From NCBI RefSeq assembly GCF_016862195.1, contig NZ_BOMM01000083.1:1-37268 (forward strand): a DNA stretch of 37,268 nt. Direction: 5' to 3'. The notes beneath the pieces were generated by a model, which saw only the letters and a program-made list of their open reading frames with translations, ran no database searches and was not told the DNA's origin. A program made the position numbers and the translations under genes. Numbering within the stretch: the stretch's first letter is position 1; each line of letters begins with the position of its first letter. This DNA is from Paractinoplanes ferrugineus. Lineage in GTDB: Bacteria; Actinomycetota; Actinomycetes; Mycobacteriales; Micromonosporaceae. This document shows positions 21,771 through 29,647 of this stretch, in pieces.

Positions 21771-21782
21771 CCCTTATAAGGG
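21771..21782. promoter_or_regulatory. CCCTTATAAGGG palindrome overlapping exporter ribosome binding site
   Basis: Perfect 12-bp palindrome whose right arm runs into GGGGGA, the ribosome binding site of the exporter gene. As RNA it could fold or dimerise and hide the site; as DNA its TTATAA core might instead be promoter or operator sequence. Confidence 0.4.
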
Positions 21783-21792
21783 GGAAATCTCC

Positions 21793-23286
21793 ATGTCCGT
21801 GACGACTGTCGACCATTCTGCGCCCGACATATCAGCAAAAACACCGAATAGGTGGTTGGCGCTCGCGGTCATCGCCGTGTCGCAACTCCTGATCGTGCTC
21901 GACGCCACGATCGTCAACATCGCCATGCCCACCGCCCAGGTCGCGCTCGACATCAGCGACGCCGACCGGCAGTGGATGATCACGGCGTACACCCTGGCCT
22001 TCGGTGGACTTCTGCTTCTCGGCGGCCGGATCGCCGACTTCACCGGCCGCAAGCGAGCGTTCATCATCGGCCTGCTCGGCTTCGCGGTCGCCTCGGCCCT
22101 GGGCGGCCTCGCGCAGAACGCCTTCATGCTGTTCTCCGCCCGCGCCCTGCAGGGAGCCTTCGGCGCGCTCATGGCGCCGGCCGCGTTGTCGCTGCTCACG
22201 GTCACCTTCACGGAGGCCAAGGAGCGGGCCCGCGCCTTCGGCGTCTACGGCGCCATCGCCGGTGGCGGCGGTGCGATCGGCCTGCTGCTCGGTGGTGTCC
22301 TGACCGAGTACGCGTCGTGGCGCTGGACCCTGCTCGTCAGCACCCCGATCGCCATCGTGGCCGCCCTGGCCGCCGCCCGCTTCGTCGGGGAGAGCAAGGC
22401 CGAGGGCAACACCCGTTACGACCTGCCCGGCGCGCTGACCTCGACCCTCGGCCTGGTCGCCCTGGTCTACGGCTTCACCAAGGCCAGCACCGACGGCTGG
22501 GACTCCGCCACCACGATCGCCTACCTGGTCGCGGCCGGGGTGCTGCTCGTCGGCTTCGTCGTGATCGAGCTCCGCTCGTCGCACCCGCTGCTGCCGATGC
22601 GCGTCATCCTCGACCGCAACCGGGGCGGTTCGTACCTGTCCGCGCTGCTGGTCGGTGCCGGCATGTTCGGCATCTTCCTGTTCCTGACCTACTACCTGCA
22701 GCTGACCCTGGGCTACTCCGCGCTCAAGACCGGCGTCGCGTTCCTGCCCTTCACGCTCGGCATCATCCTCGGCGCCGGCTTCTCGGCCCAGATGCTCACC
22801 CGGGTCGGTCCGCGCATCCTGATGTTCGCCGGCATGCTGCTCTCCGCCGTCGGCATGGTGCTGCTGACCCGGATCGGCACGGACACCGGCTTCCTGACCC
22901 ACGTCCTGCCGGCCGAGCTGATCATCAGCTTCGGCATGGGCGTGACGTTCGGCCCGATGTCCAACACCGCCCTGGTCGGCGTGGCCGACCACGACGCCGG
23001 CGTGGCCAGCGCTCTGATCAACACCACCCAGCAGATCGGCGGCTCGCTCGGCACCGCCCTGCTGAACACCATCTTCACCTCGGCCGTGGCCGGCTACCTC
23101 GCCGACCGGCTGACCGACCCGTCGCAGGCCCAGGCGTTGCAGGGGGTCGCGGTGGTGCACGGCTACACGGTCGCCTTCTGGGTGAGCGCCGGCGTGATCG
23201 GCTTCGCCGCCGTGGTGGCCCTGCTGCTGGTGAAGGCAAGCCGCTCGGAGGTCGCCTCGACGAACGCCACCCCCGTGGCCGTCTAG
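21793..23286 (+). CDS. DHA2-family (EmrB/QacA-type) multidrug MFS exporter
   Basis: 497 residues with 14 predicted helices. Diagnostic pieces are LLIVLDATIVNIAMPTAQ in helix 1 (DHA2 motif D1), GGRIADFTGRKRAF (motif A), RALQGAFGALMAPAALSLL (motif B) and a GAIAGGGGAIGLLLGGVLTEYASWRW motif-C region shortened here to its first part GAIAGGGGAIG. Such pumps exchange drugs or antibiotics for protons. The ATG has a GGGGGA site 8 nt upstream. It follows a TetR gene closely and is probably controlled by it. The TAG stop overlaps the stop of the convergent TPR gene within CTAG. Substrates cannot be deduced. Confidence 0.93.
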   Translation: MSVTTVDHSAPDISAKTPNRWLALAVIAVSQLLIVLDATIVNIAMPTAQVALDISDADRQWMITAYTLAFGGLLLLGGRIADFTGRKRAFIIGLLGFAVASALGGLAQNAFMLFSARALQGAFGALMAPAALSLLTVTFTEAKERARAFGVYGAIAGGGGAIGLLLGGVLTEYASWRWTLLVSTPIAIVAALAAARFVGESKAEGNTRYDLPGALTSTLGLVALVYGFTKASTDGWDSATTIAYLVAAGVLLVGFVVIELRSSHPLLPMRVILDRNRGGSYLSALLVGAGMFGIFLFLTYYLQLTLGYSALKTGVAFLPFTLGIILGAGFSAQMLTRVGPRILMFAGMLLSAVGMVLLTRIGTDTGFLTHVLPAELIISFGMGVTFGPMSNTALVGVADHDAGVASALINTTQQIGGSLGTALLNTIFTSAVAGYLADRLTDPSQAQALQGVAVVHGYTVAFWVSAGVIGFAAVVALLLVKASRSEVASTNATPVAV

Positions 23287-24518
23287 ATCCGGACCCGGCG
23301 ATGTCGCGGCCCGGCCCCTGTCCGCCGGGCCGCGACCCGTTGCCGCCACCGCACCACTTTCCAGAGGACGTAACCGGCCGGGACGAGCGGCACGCCGAGA
23401 AGGACCGCACCCGCCGGGTCCAGGCCGCCCAGCCACACCGCGACGACCAGGATCGTGGCCAGTCCGGCCCCGGCGGCGGCGAACGCCCCGGCCGTGCGCG
23501 ACGGCGGGTCGGCCGCGAACTTCACGATCACCGCGGCCAGCGCCGAGGCGGCCAGCCCCAGCCCGGTCAGCCGCGCCGTGGCCATCGCCGCGGCACCCAC
23601 CACCAGCAGCGTGAGGACGAGCCTCAGCCGCGGCGCGGCCAGCATTTCCCGCAGATAGGCGCGTACGCCGGGCGACAACTTGCGCAGGAACGTGAACGCG
23701 TACAACGCCGGGCCGAGGACGCCGGCCACCGCGAGCGGCCGGGCCAAGCCGGTGAAGCCCTGATGGTTGAGCCGGCCGACGTAGTAACCCAGCATCAGCT
23801 GCAGCACCGCGGTGCGAAGCACGAACAGCTCCAACGTCCGGTCGAGGTGCACCCGGGCGAGCTGCTCGTGCGGATCGAGGCGCAGCGTCCGCGCGAACCC
23901 GTCGGCCGCCTCCGCCAGCCGCCCGCCCGCGAAGTGGTTGCGGCCGTGCAGGCCGGTCCGGGCGAGCTCGTGGTGGGCGGCGGCGTCCTGCGGGTCGAGC
24001 GCGAGGGCGTGCCGCAGGGCCGCCCGCGCCGGACCGATCTTTCCCGCGGCCAGCAGCACGGAACCGTGCGTGACGTGGGTCGAGGCCCGGCGCGGCGCGA
24101 GGGCGACGGCCGTCCGGGCGGAGTCCAGGGCCGACCGCTTCTCCCGCCCGGTGGGCCGGCCGGCGATCAGCACCTCGGCGAGACTCCGATGCCACTCGGC
24201 CTCGCCGGGATCGAGAGCGACCGAGCGCCGCACCGCCTCGGCGGCTTCGATGTGCCGGCCCAGCCCGCTGAGCGCGTGGCCGGCCAAGGCGTGGGCCGCG
24301 GGCTCGTCGGGCCGCAGCCGGCCGGCCGTGGCGGCGGCGGACAGCGCCTCGGCCGGATCGCCGGCCAGCAGCCGGGCGCGGGCCAGGACCAGCCAGGCGC
24401 GAGTGTGGTTCGGGTCGCCGGCGAGCACCCGGGAGAGCAGTGCCGTGGCCTCCGCCTCCCGGTGTACCTCGCAAAGGTGCACGGCCTGCTCGATCAGCTC
24501 GTCGTAGTCGGTAGGCAT
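23283..24518 (-). CDS. TPR-repeat protein with C-terminal membrane helices
   Basis: 411 residues. Residues about 1-225 are tetratricopeptide-like helical repeats: AWLVLARARLLAGDPAEAL, AAHALAGHALSGLGRHIEAAEAV and a DPQDAAAHHELART segment preceding GGRLAEAADGFARTLRLDPHE. The second half has a reentrant or amphipathic stretch, then three to four hydrophobic helices (about 265-285, 310-335, 340-360, 365-395) and a very basic tail (RWRQRVAARRTGAGPRHRR). The TPR part should face the cytoplasm and act as a protein-binding scaffold. No partner gene is evident. Its stop overlaps that of the DHA2 exporter. It is divergent from the YndJ-type gene with a TTGAACGCGTTCAA palindrome between them. Confidence 0.85.
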   Translation of the reverse strand: MPTDYDELIEQAVHLCEVHREAEATALLSRVLAGDPNHTRAWLVLARARLLAGDPAEALSAAATAGRLRPDEPAAHALAGHALSGLGRHIEAAEAVRRSVALDPGEAEWHRSLAEVLIAGRPTGREKRSALDSARTAVALAPRRASTHVTHGSVLLAAGKIGPARAALRHALALDPQDAAAHHELARTGLHGRNHFAGGRLAEAADGFARTLRLDPHEQLARVHLDRTLELFVLRTAVLQLMLGYYVGRLNHQGFTGLARPLAVAGVLGPALYAFTFLRKLSPGVRAYLREMLAAPRLRLVLTLLVVGAAAMATARLTGLGLAASALAAVIVKFAADPPSRTAGAFAAAGAGLATILVVAVWLGGLDPAGAVLLGVPLVPAGYVLWKVVRWRQRVAARRTGAGPRHRRVRI

Positions 24519-24554
24519 CGCCTCGTCTATCGGCAGGGATCGAGCCGTGTTAAG

Positions 24555-24568
24555 TTGAACGCGTTCAA
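24555..24568. promoter_or_regulatory. 14-bp perfect palindrome TTGAACGCGTTCAA
   Basis: Self-complementary over 14 bp, between the divergent TPR and YndJ-DUF1990 genes and 18 nt before the latter's start. It has the form of a TetR-family operator, but no regulator gene is adjacent. Confidence 0.6.
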
Positions 24569-24586
24569 GTTATGGGGGAACGCGAC

Positions 24587-25801
24587 ATGGACCGGTTGAC
24601 CACGCCCGGCTGGATCGGGCTCTACGCGGTGGTGGGCGCCTGCCTGCTGCTGATCGTTCCGCTGGGCCTGGGCGCTCTCGGCCGGGGCCGGGGTCTCGTC
24701 CGCTGCTGGCCGGCCGCGGCGGGGCCGGCCGTCGTCGCGCTGCTCCTGCCCCGCGGCTGGGTCGCCGGCCTGCTCTGCGTGCCCTACCTGGCCGGCTGCC
24801 TGGCGGTGCCGGTGGTGCTCCGCCGCGAACGCCTGACCGCGTTCGCCGCCGCCTGCCTCCCGGTCGCCGCGGTCGGCCTGCTCGCCGAGCGCGCCGGCGT
24901 CGCGCTGTTCGGCTTCCCCGCCGGCGTCCTCGGCTTGACCGCCGCCCACTTCCACGTGGCCGGCTTCGGCGCCCTCCTGCTGATCACGCTCACCGGCTCC
25001 CGCCGGTGGTGGCGCTTTCTCGCGCCGGTCGGGGTCGCGGTGGTCGGCGCCGGGTTCCTGGCCGGTCGCACGCCGCTCGGGCAGCGAGCGGGCGATGTCG
25101 TCGAGTTGGCCGGGGCGGCGGTGCTGACCGCCGGGCTGTGGCTGGCGGTCGCTAACCGCTTCTTGACGGCGCTCGCCGTGCTGACCATGACGCTGGCGCT
25201 GCTCTACGCGGCCGGCCAGGTGCTGCCGATCCCGCACCTCGACCTGACCTGGATGGTGCTGACCCACGGCGTGCTCAACGCCGCCGCCGTGCTGACCGCG
25301 CTGGTCGTCAGCTGGGTGCGGCGCCCGCAGCCGTGGTCGGCGCACCGCTGGTCGCACCGGATCGGGGCCGGCCGGGAGCGCTTCGACACCGCCTCGGCGG
25401 CCCTGCTCGGCTGGGAGATGCACCGTCGTGCCGGCGCCCACGTCACGCCGGACACCCCGGCCGCCGCGACCGGGTTGCGGATGGCGTCGTCGTTCGGGTT
25501 CGGCCTGCGCGAGCCGTGCGAGGTGCTCGAGGTGGTGCGTGCGCCGGGTCGCACCGTCATGCACTATCGGGCGCTGCCCGGCCACCTTTTCGACGGCGAC
25601 GAGCGTTTCACGGTACGCCTCGACGACGACGACGCGGTCCGCCTGGAGGTGGCCGTGCGCTCCCGCCCCGTACGCCTGCTCGTCCGCCTTTTCGGCCCGG
25701 TCGTGCCGTTGATCCAGTGGCTGTTCATCGCCCGGTGCGCGGCCGTCCTGCGCCGGGCCCCCCGGTCACGTCCCGTGGTCGTCGAGCCTGCGGTCCGCTA
25801 G
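24587..25801 (+). CDS. YndJ-like membrane protein fused to DUF1990
   Basis: 404 residues from ATG 24587 (MDRLTTPGWIGLYAVVG), chosen because GGGGGAA (24574-24580) lies 6 nt upstream; ATG 24572 would place its site inside the palindrome. Residues about 10-245 hold eight or more hydrophobic helices resembling Bacillus YndJ, including FHVAGFGALLLITLTGSRRW and LTWMVLTHGVLNA. The soluble C-terminal region (about 260-390) matches DUF1990: RIGAGRERFDTASAALLGWEM, FGFGLREPCEVLEVV, YRALPGHLFDGDERF. Neither part has a firm function; DUF1990 is a lipocalin-like or START-like beta domain in my judgement, unproven. The operator-like palindrome suggests regulated expression. Confidence 0.8.
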   Translation: MDRLTTPGWIGLYAVVGACLLLIVPLGLGALGRGRGLVRCWPAAAGPAVVALLLPRGWVAGLLCVPYLAGCLAVPVVLRRERLTAFAAACLPVAAVGLLAERAGVALFGFPAGVLGLTAAHFHVAGFGALLLITLTGSRRWWRFLAPVGVAVVGAGFLAGRTPLGQRAGDVVELAGAAVLTAGLWLAVANRFLTALAVLTMTLALLYAAGQVLPIPHLDLTWMVLTHGVLNAAAVLTALVVSWVRRPQPWSAHRWSHRIGAGRERFDTASAALLGWEMHRRAGAHVTPDTPAAATGLRMASSFGFGLREPCEVLEVVRAPGRTVMHYRALPGHLFDGDERFTVRLDDDDAVRLEVAVRSRPVRLLVRLFGPVVPLIQWLFIARCAAVLRRAPRSRPVVVEPAVR

Positions 25802-25825
25802 CCCGACCGGCCCCGACCAGGAAAC

Positions 25826-25842
25826 CAACAGTAGTGCTGTTG
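25826..25842. promoter_or_regulatory. Inverted repeat CAACAG-N5-CTGTTG
   Basis: Perfect 6-bp arms with a 5-nt spacer in the 105-bp gap before the small membrane protein gene. It lies at the expected -35 distance from a TACTCT hexamer (25855-25860), so it is an operator candidate. Confidence 0.35.
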
Positions 25843-25854
25843 TGACCGAATGGC

Positions 25855-25860
25855 TACTCT
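25855..25860 (+). promoter_or_regulatory. Putative -10 (TACTCT) for small membrane protein gene
   Basis: TACTCT would place a transcript start near 25867, about 40 nt before GTG 25907 and its ribosome binding site. The ATG at 25866 opens a different frame of no recognisable quality. Confidence 0.35.
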
Positions 25861-25906
25861 GAGTGCATGCTCTCTCATCGTCACGGGGCGTTGTGGGGGA
25901 GGGGAC

Positions 25907-26149
25907 GTGGTACCTCAGTGGATCGCCAACCTGATCGGGGAGTCGCGCGCGACCGCGCTCCCGGTCGTAGTCGTGTACTTCACCTATCGCCTGACCTGCC
26001 GGGTCCTGGCCCCGCTGACGATCGCCTCGCTGGTGGTCGTGGTCGGCGGCAAGGAGCGCTCGGAACGAGCGCTGAGACTTGTCGAGTTGCTCAAAGGCCC
26101 CCGGAAGGAGCTTGACGACGCCGAGGGTCAGGATGACGCACCGGTCTGA
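25907..26149 (+). CDS. Small single-helix membrane protein of unknown function
   Basis: 80 residues from GTG 25907, which follows a GGGGGAGGGG run (25895-25904) acting as ribosome binding site. The sequence opens MVPQWIANLIG, has a hydrophobic segment LPVVVVYFTYRLTCRVLAPLTIASLVVVVG that forms one or two helices, and ends in a charged helix ERALRLVELLKGPRKELDD. Only part of that hydrophobic run is needed to span the membrane; the Tyr-Arg-Leu-Thr-Cys-Arg break could make it a hairpin. I do not recognise the family. A longer frame from ATG 25850 exists but would overlap the promoter-like TACTCT. It ends 22 bp before the convergent efflux gene's end, with the tails overlapping (26128-26149). Confidence 0.6.
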   Translation: MVPQWIANLIGESRATALPVVVVYFTYRLTCRVLAPLTIASLVVVVGGKERSERALRLVELLKGPRKELDDAEGQDDAPV

Positions 26150-27579
26150 GCGGGGGTCTCCGACTCGAGAGCGGGGGACGCGTCGATCGCGTGGTCGGCG
26201 GAGCGCGGGATCAGCACCGCCAGGGCGATGATCAGGACGGCCACGATCACCAGGCCGACGAAGATCCGGTGTACGGCGGTGGTCAGGGCGGCCGGGGTGA
26301 CCGTGGCGGGGCCAACCGTGGCGTTGGCGATCGCGCCGAAGACGGCGACACCGACCGCGCTGCCCAGGGAGCGCAGGAAGATGTTGCTGCCGGTGACCAC
26401 ACCTCGTTCGGCCCAGCCGACGCTCGACTGGGCGGCGATCAGGGTCGGTGACGCGGTCAGGCCCATGCCCAGGCCGATCACCAGGCAGAACAGCGCGACC
26501 TGCCAGACCGGCGACGACTTGCCGAGCAGCAGGAGCAGGGCGCAACCGGCAAGCACCAGGGCGGTGCCGATCAGCGCGCAGGCCCGGAAACCCAGCCGGA
26601 GATAGACGCGGCCGGCCTGGCTGCCCGCGATCGGCCAGCCGATGGTGAGCGTGGCCAGGGCGAAACCGGCGACCAGCGGGCCGGTGCCGAGCACGTCCTG
26701 CACATAGGTCGGGACGTAGGAGGTGAGGCCGTACAGGATGGCGCCGATGCCGACCGAGATGAGGCCGCTGGTCACCAGCAGGCGGCGCCGGAAGACCCAG
26801 AGCGGCAGCACCGGGGAGGCCGCTCGGCGTTCGACGAGGGCGAAGGCGGTCAGGGCGAGCAGGCCGCCGCCGATGACGGCGAAGCTCGTTGCCGACGTCC
26901 AGGCCCAGGCCTGGCCGCCCTCGAGGGCGCCGAGGATGACGAGCACGAGGCCGAGGGTGAGCAGCCCGGAGCCGGCATAGTCGATCTTCGGGTGGCCGCG
27001 TTCGACCCGTTCGTGGAAGTTGCGGACGATCATGACGGCGGCCAGCAGGCAGAGCGGGATGTTGACGAAGAAGATCCACCGCCACGTGGCGTACTCGCTG
27101 AAGACGCCGCCCAGCGTGGGCCCGACGACCGAGGCCACGCCCCACACGCTTGCCACGTAGCCCTGGACCTTGGCCCGTTCGCGTACCGAATAGAGGTCGC
27201 CGACGATGGTGATGGTCGTCGGCAGGATGGCGCCCGCGCCCAGGCCCTGCACCACCCGGAAGGCGATCAGCGGGCCCATCGCCCAGGCGAAGCCGCACAG
27301 GATCGAACCGATGAGGAACAGGCCGATCCCGCCGAGGATGACCGGTTTGCGACCGAACAGGTCGTTCAGCTTGCCGTAGATCGGTACGGAGACCGCCTGG
27401 GCCAGCAGGTAGGTGGAGAACAGCCAGGGGAACTCGGTGAAACCGCCGATGTCCTTGACGATGGACGGGACGGCCGTGGCGATGATGGTGGACTCGATGG
27501 CGACCAGCGCCGTGGAGAGCATCACGGCGGCGAGGATGCGGCCCCGTGCGGACCGCAGCCCGATGTTGTTTCCCGGCAC
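26128..27579 (-). CDS. DHA2-family MFS multidrug exporter
   Basis: 483 residues from GTG 27579 (MPGNNIGLRSARGRILAAV). This start is chosen over ATG 27645 because the longer form overlaps the divergent kinase gene, and a TAGCTT hexamer sits 7 nt before the GTG. The 14-helix plan has ALVAIESTIIATAVPSIVKD in helix 1, GKLNDLFGRKPVIL (motif A), RVVQGLGAGAILPTTITIV (motif B) and a WGVASVVGPTLGGVFSEY motif C. It should pump drugs or toxic metabolites out using protons. It is a second DHA2 pump in this window and is divergent from a sensor kinase, which may or may not control it. Its 3' end overlaps the small membrane protein gene by 22 bp. Confidence 0.9.
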   Translation of the reverse strand: MPGNNIGLRSARGRILAAVMLSTALVAIESTIIATAVPSIVKDIGGFTEFPWLFSTYLLAQAVSVPIYGKLNDLFGRKPVILGGIGLFLIGSILCGFAWAMGPLIAFRVVQGLGAGAILPTTITIVGDLYSVRERAKVQGYVASVWGVASVVGPTLGGVFSEYATWRWIFFVNIPLCLLAAVMIVRNFHERVERGHPKIDYAGSGLLTLGLVLVILGALEGGQAWAWTSATSFAVIGGGLLALTAFALVERRAASPVLPLWVFRRRLLVTSGLISVGIGAILYGLTSYVPTYVQDVLGTGPLVAGFALATLTIGWPIAGSQAGRVYLRLGFRACALIGTALVLAGCALLLLLGKSSPVWQVALFCLVIGLGMGLTASPTLIAAQSSVGWAERGVVTGSNIFLRSLGSAVGVAVFGAIANATVGPATVTPAALTTAVHRIFVGLVIVAVLIIALAVLIPRSADHAIDASPALESETPAQTGASS

Positions 27580-27586
27580 TCCGATC

Positions 27587-27592
27587 AAGCTA
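27587..27592 (-). promoter_or_regulatory. Putative -10 (TAGCTT) of leaderless exporter gene
   Basis: TAGCTT lies 7 nt before GTG 27579, with no ribosome binding site between them. It supports that GTG as the true start. Confidence 0.5.
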
Positions 27593-27626
27593 CCCCGAAA
27601 CGGTCCACCCGGCGATTTGCCGGTTT

Positions 27627-27632
27627 TAGGCT
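27627..27632 (+). promoter_or_regulatory. Putative -10 (TAGGCT) of leaderless kinase gene
   Basis: TAGGCT ends 6 nt before GTG 27639. The CAGGG directly touching the GTG is too close to serve as a ribosome binding site. Confidence 0.5.
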
Positions 27633-27638
27633 TCAGGG

Positions 27639-29582
27639 GTGGCACTAGTTGTCGTAGCCGAGGACAACCTCGATCACCAGCGGGTCATCGCCGAGGTGGT
27701 GCGGCGGCTCGGCCATGACGTGATCGTGGCGAACGACGGCGCGGCCGGTCTCGAAGCGGTCGGCAAGCACCGGCCGGACCTGCTCGTCGCCGACGTGGAC
27801 ATGCCGCATCTCAACGGCATCGAGCTCTGCAAGGCGATCCGCGGCAACGTCGAGTTGGCCTCGACGCCGATCGTGCTGATCACCGCGTACCTCCTGCCGG
27901 GCGATCCGCGGCTGAGCGCGACCGGCGCGCTCGGGGTGATCGGCAAGCCCTTCGGGGTGCCGGAGCTCAGCGACGCGCTGCGCGGCTACCTCGACGGACT
28001 GGTCCCGCCGCGGAACCCGAACTCCCTGCTGGAGGCGGTGCTCGACTGCCTCGACACCGGGGTGATGGCGTTCGGCGCCGACGAGCGGCAGCTGCTGGTC
28101 AACCGGGCGCTGACCGATGTGCTCGGGGCCGACGAGCCCGGTACGCCGCTGGCGGAGGTGGCAAGCCGGCAACGGACGTGCCGCCCGGACGGCACGCCGG
28201 TGCCGGACGACGACTGGCCGATCCGCCGGGCCCTGCGCGGTGAGGAGATCAACCACGTCGAGCTGATGTCCTGCGACCCGCAGGGGCGACTCCGCTGGTA
28301 CCTGGTCAACGCGCGCCCGGTGCGCGACGAGAGCGGCACCGTCGTGGCCGCGGTCTCGGCCGCCCACGACATCACCGCCCGGCACCGCGCCCGGCAGTAC
28401 GAGGAGTGCAAGAACCGGGTGCTCAAGGTGCTGGCCACCGACCCCGACTCGCCGGACGCCGCCGACCGCATGCTGGCCGCGATCGGCACCACGCTGGGCT
28501 GGCCCTACCTGCGATTGTGGCTGGCCGACGACGATTCCGACGTGCTGCGGCTGGCCGCCCTGCACAACGAGCCGGGCGAACCACCCCTGCCCTTGCCCAC
28601 CGGCATCGCCCGCGGTCAGGGCCTGGCCGGCCTGTGCTGGCAGACCGGCGAGCTGATCTGGGTGCCCGACCTGCACGCCCCGGGCGCGCCGATCCTGCCG
28701 GATGTCGCCGAGGGCGCGACCTATCTCTCCGGTGGCGCGGTTCCGGTGCGCAGCGGTGACCGGGTGGTCGGCGCGATCTCGTTCTTCTCCCGCTCCCGCC
28801 AGGGGGCCGACCCGGCGCTCGGCATGATGCTCACCGGCATCGCCGCGGTGATCGGGGCTTTTCTGGAACATCGGCGGGCGGAGATCCTCGCGCTGCACCT
28901 GGCCGCGGCCACCGACGAGTACATGGCGTTGGCCGGGCACGAGTTGCGTACCCCGCTGACCTCGATCGGCTCCTACATCGATCTGATCGCCGAGTCCGCC
29001 GACGAGACGCCCTTCGGTGAGTTGCGGGAACTGTTCGAGGTGGTGCACCGCAACAGCACCCGTCTGCGCGAGCTGGTCGACCGGCTGATGGACGTGGCCG
29101 GCCTGGAGTCCGGGCACATCGTGCTCGCCAACCAGCCGGTGGACCTCACCGAGGTGGTCACCGATTCGGCCGGCGCGATCGCCGGGACCGCCTTCGACCG
29201 GGGCATCTCGATCGCCATCGAGCGACTCGACCGGGTGCGGGTGCCGGGCGACCGCGACCGGCTGCGGCAGGTGGTGGACGCCCTGGTCGGCAACGCCGTC
29301 AAGTTCAGCCGGTCCGACTCGGTGGTCGACGTCAAGCTGGTCGACCAGGGACATCAGGCGGTACTCACGGTCAGCGACAGCGGCGTCGGCATCCCGGTGG
29401 CCGAGCAGGCCCGGCTGTTCCAGCGGCTCTATCGCGGTGGCAACGCGCGGCACACCGGCATCCCGGGCTCGGGTCTCGGCCTGGCGCTGTGCCGGGCGGT
29501 GGTGGAACGGCACCGGGGCACGATCGCCCTGTCCTCGCACGAGTCGCGGGGCACTTCCGTCACAGTGCGCCTGCCGATGTAG
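27639..29582 (+). CDS. Hybrid sensor: receiver-PAS-GAF-histidine kinase
   Basis: 647 residues, no membrane helix, so cytoplasmic. Order: receiver (1-120) with acidic pocket Glu8-Asp9, phosphoacceptor Asp52 (LLVADVDMP) and Lys103 (GVIGKPF); PAS-like (about 127-248); GAF (about 255-410, LRLWLADDDSDVLRL ... GLAGLCWQTGELIWV); HisKA with His434 (LAGHELRTPL); ATPase with Asn552 (GNAVKFS), DSGVGIP (580-586) and GSGLGLAL (610-617). The receiver is at the N-terminus rather than behind the kinase, so it probably receives phosphate from another protein and tunes the kinase. No separate output regulator is encoded beside it. It is divergent from a DHA2 exporter and followed by a PAS-like zinc-motif protein 65 bp downstream. 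Confidence 0.94.
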   Translation: MALVVVAEDNLDHQRVIAEVVRRLGHDVIVANDGAAGLEAVGKHRPDLLVADVDMPHLNGIELCKAIRGNVELASTPIVLITAYLLPGDPRLSATGALGVIGKPFGVPELSDALRGYLDGLVPPRNPNSLLEAVLDCLDTGVMAFGADERQLLVNRALTDVLGADEPGTPLAEVASRQRTCRPDGTPVPDDDWPIRRALRGEEINHVELMSCDPQGRLRWYLVNARPVRDESGTVVAAVSAAHDITARHRARQYEECKNRVLKVLATDPDSPDAADRMLAAIGTTLGWPYLRLWLADDDSDVLRLAALHNEPGEPPLPLPTGIARGQGLAGLCWQTGELIWVPDLHAPGAPILPDVAEGATYLSGGAVPVRSGDRVVGAISFFSRSRQGADPALGMMLTGIAAVIGAFLEHRRAEILALHLAAATDEYMALAGHELRTPLTSIGSYIDLIAESADETPFGELRELFEVVHRNSTRLRELVDRLMDVAGLESGHIVLANQPVDLTEVVTDSAGAIAGTAFDRGISIAIERLDRVRVPGDRDRLRQVVDALVGNAVKFSRSDSVVDVKLVDQGHQAVLTVSDSGVGIPVAEQARLFQRLYRGGNARHTGIPGSGLGLALCRAVVERHRGTIALSSHESRGTSVTVRLPM

Positions 29583-29592
29583 GCCGGGACGG

Positions 29593-29607
29593 CCCGCGCT
29601 TTGCGGG
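29593..29607 (+). terminator. Small hairpin after kinase gene
   Basis: CCCGC (29593-29597), loop GCTTT, GCGGG (29603-29607), shortly after the kinase stop. The 5-bp stem is short, so termination is uncertain. Confidence 0.3.
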
Positions 29608-29647
29608 AGTCGAGCCGGGCCGACTGATTCTTTGTCAGACTTCGGTT

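Noticed and set aside
21832..24599. Very long frames (880 and 915 codons) crossing the DHA2 exporter and TPR genes
   Set aside because: They span two convergent real genes in wrong frames and have no protein-like motifs.
27580..27645. Longer start (ATG 27645) for the second DHA2 exporter
   Set aside because: It would overlap the divergent kinase start, and GTG 27579 has the TAGCTT promoter hexamer at 7 nt.
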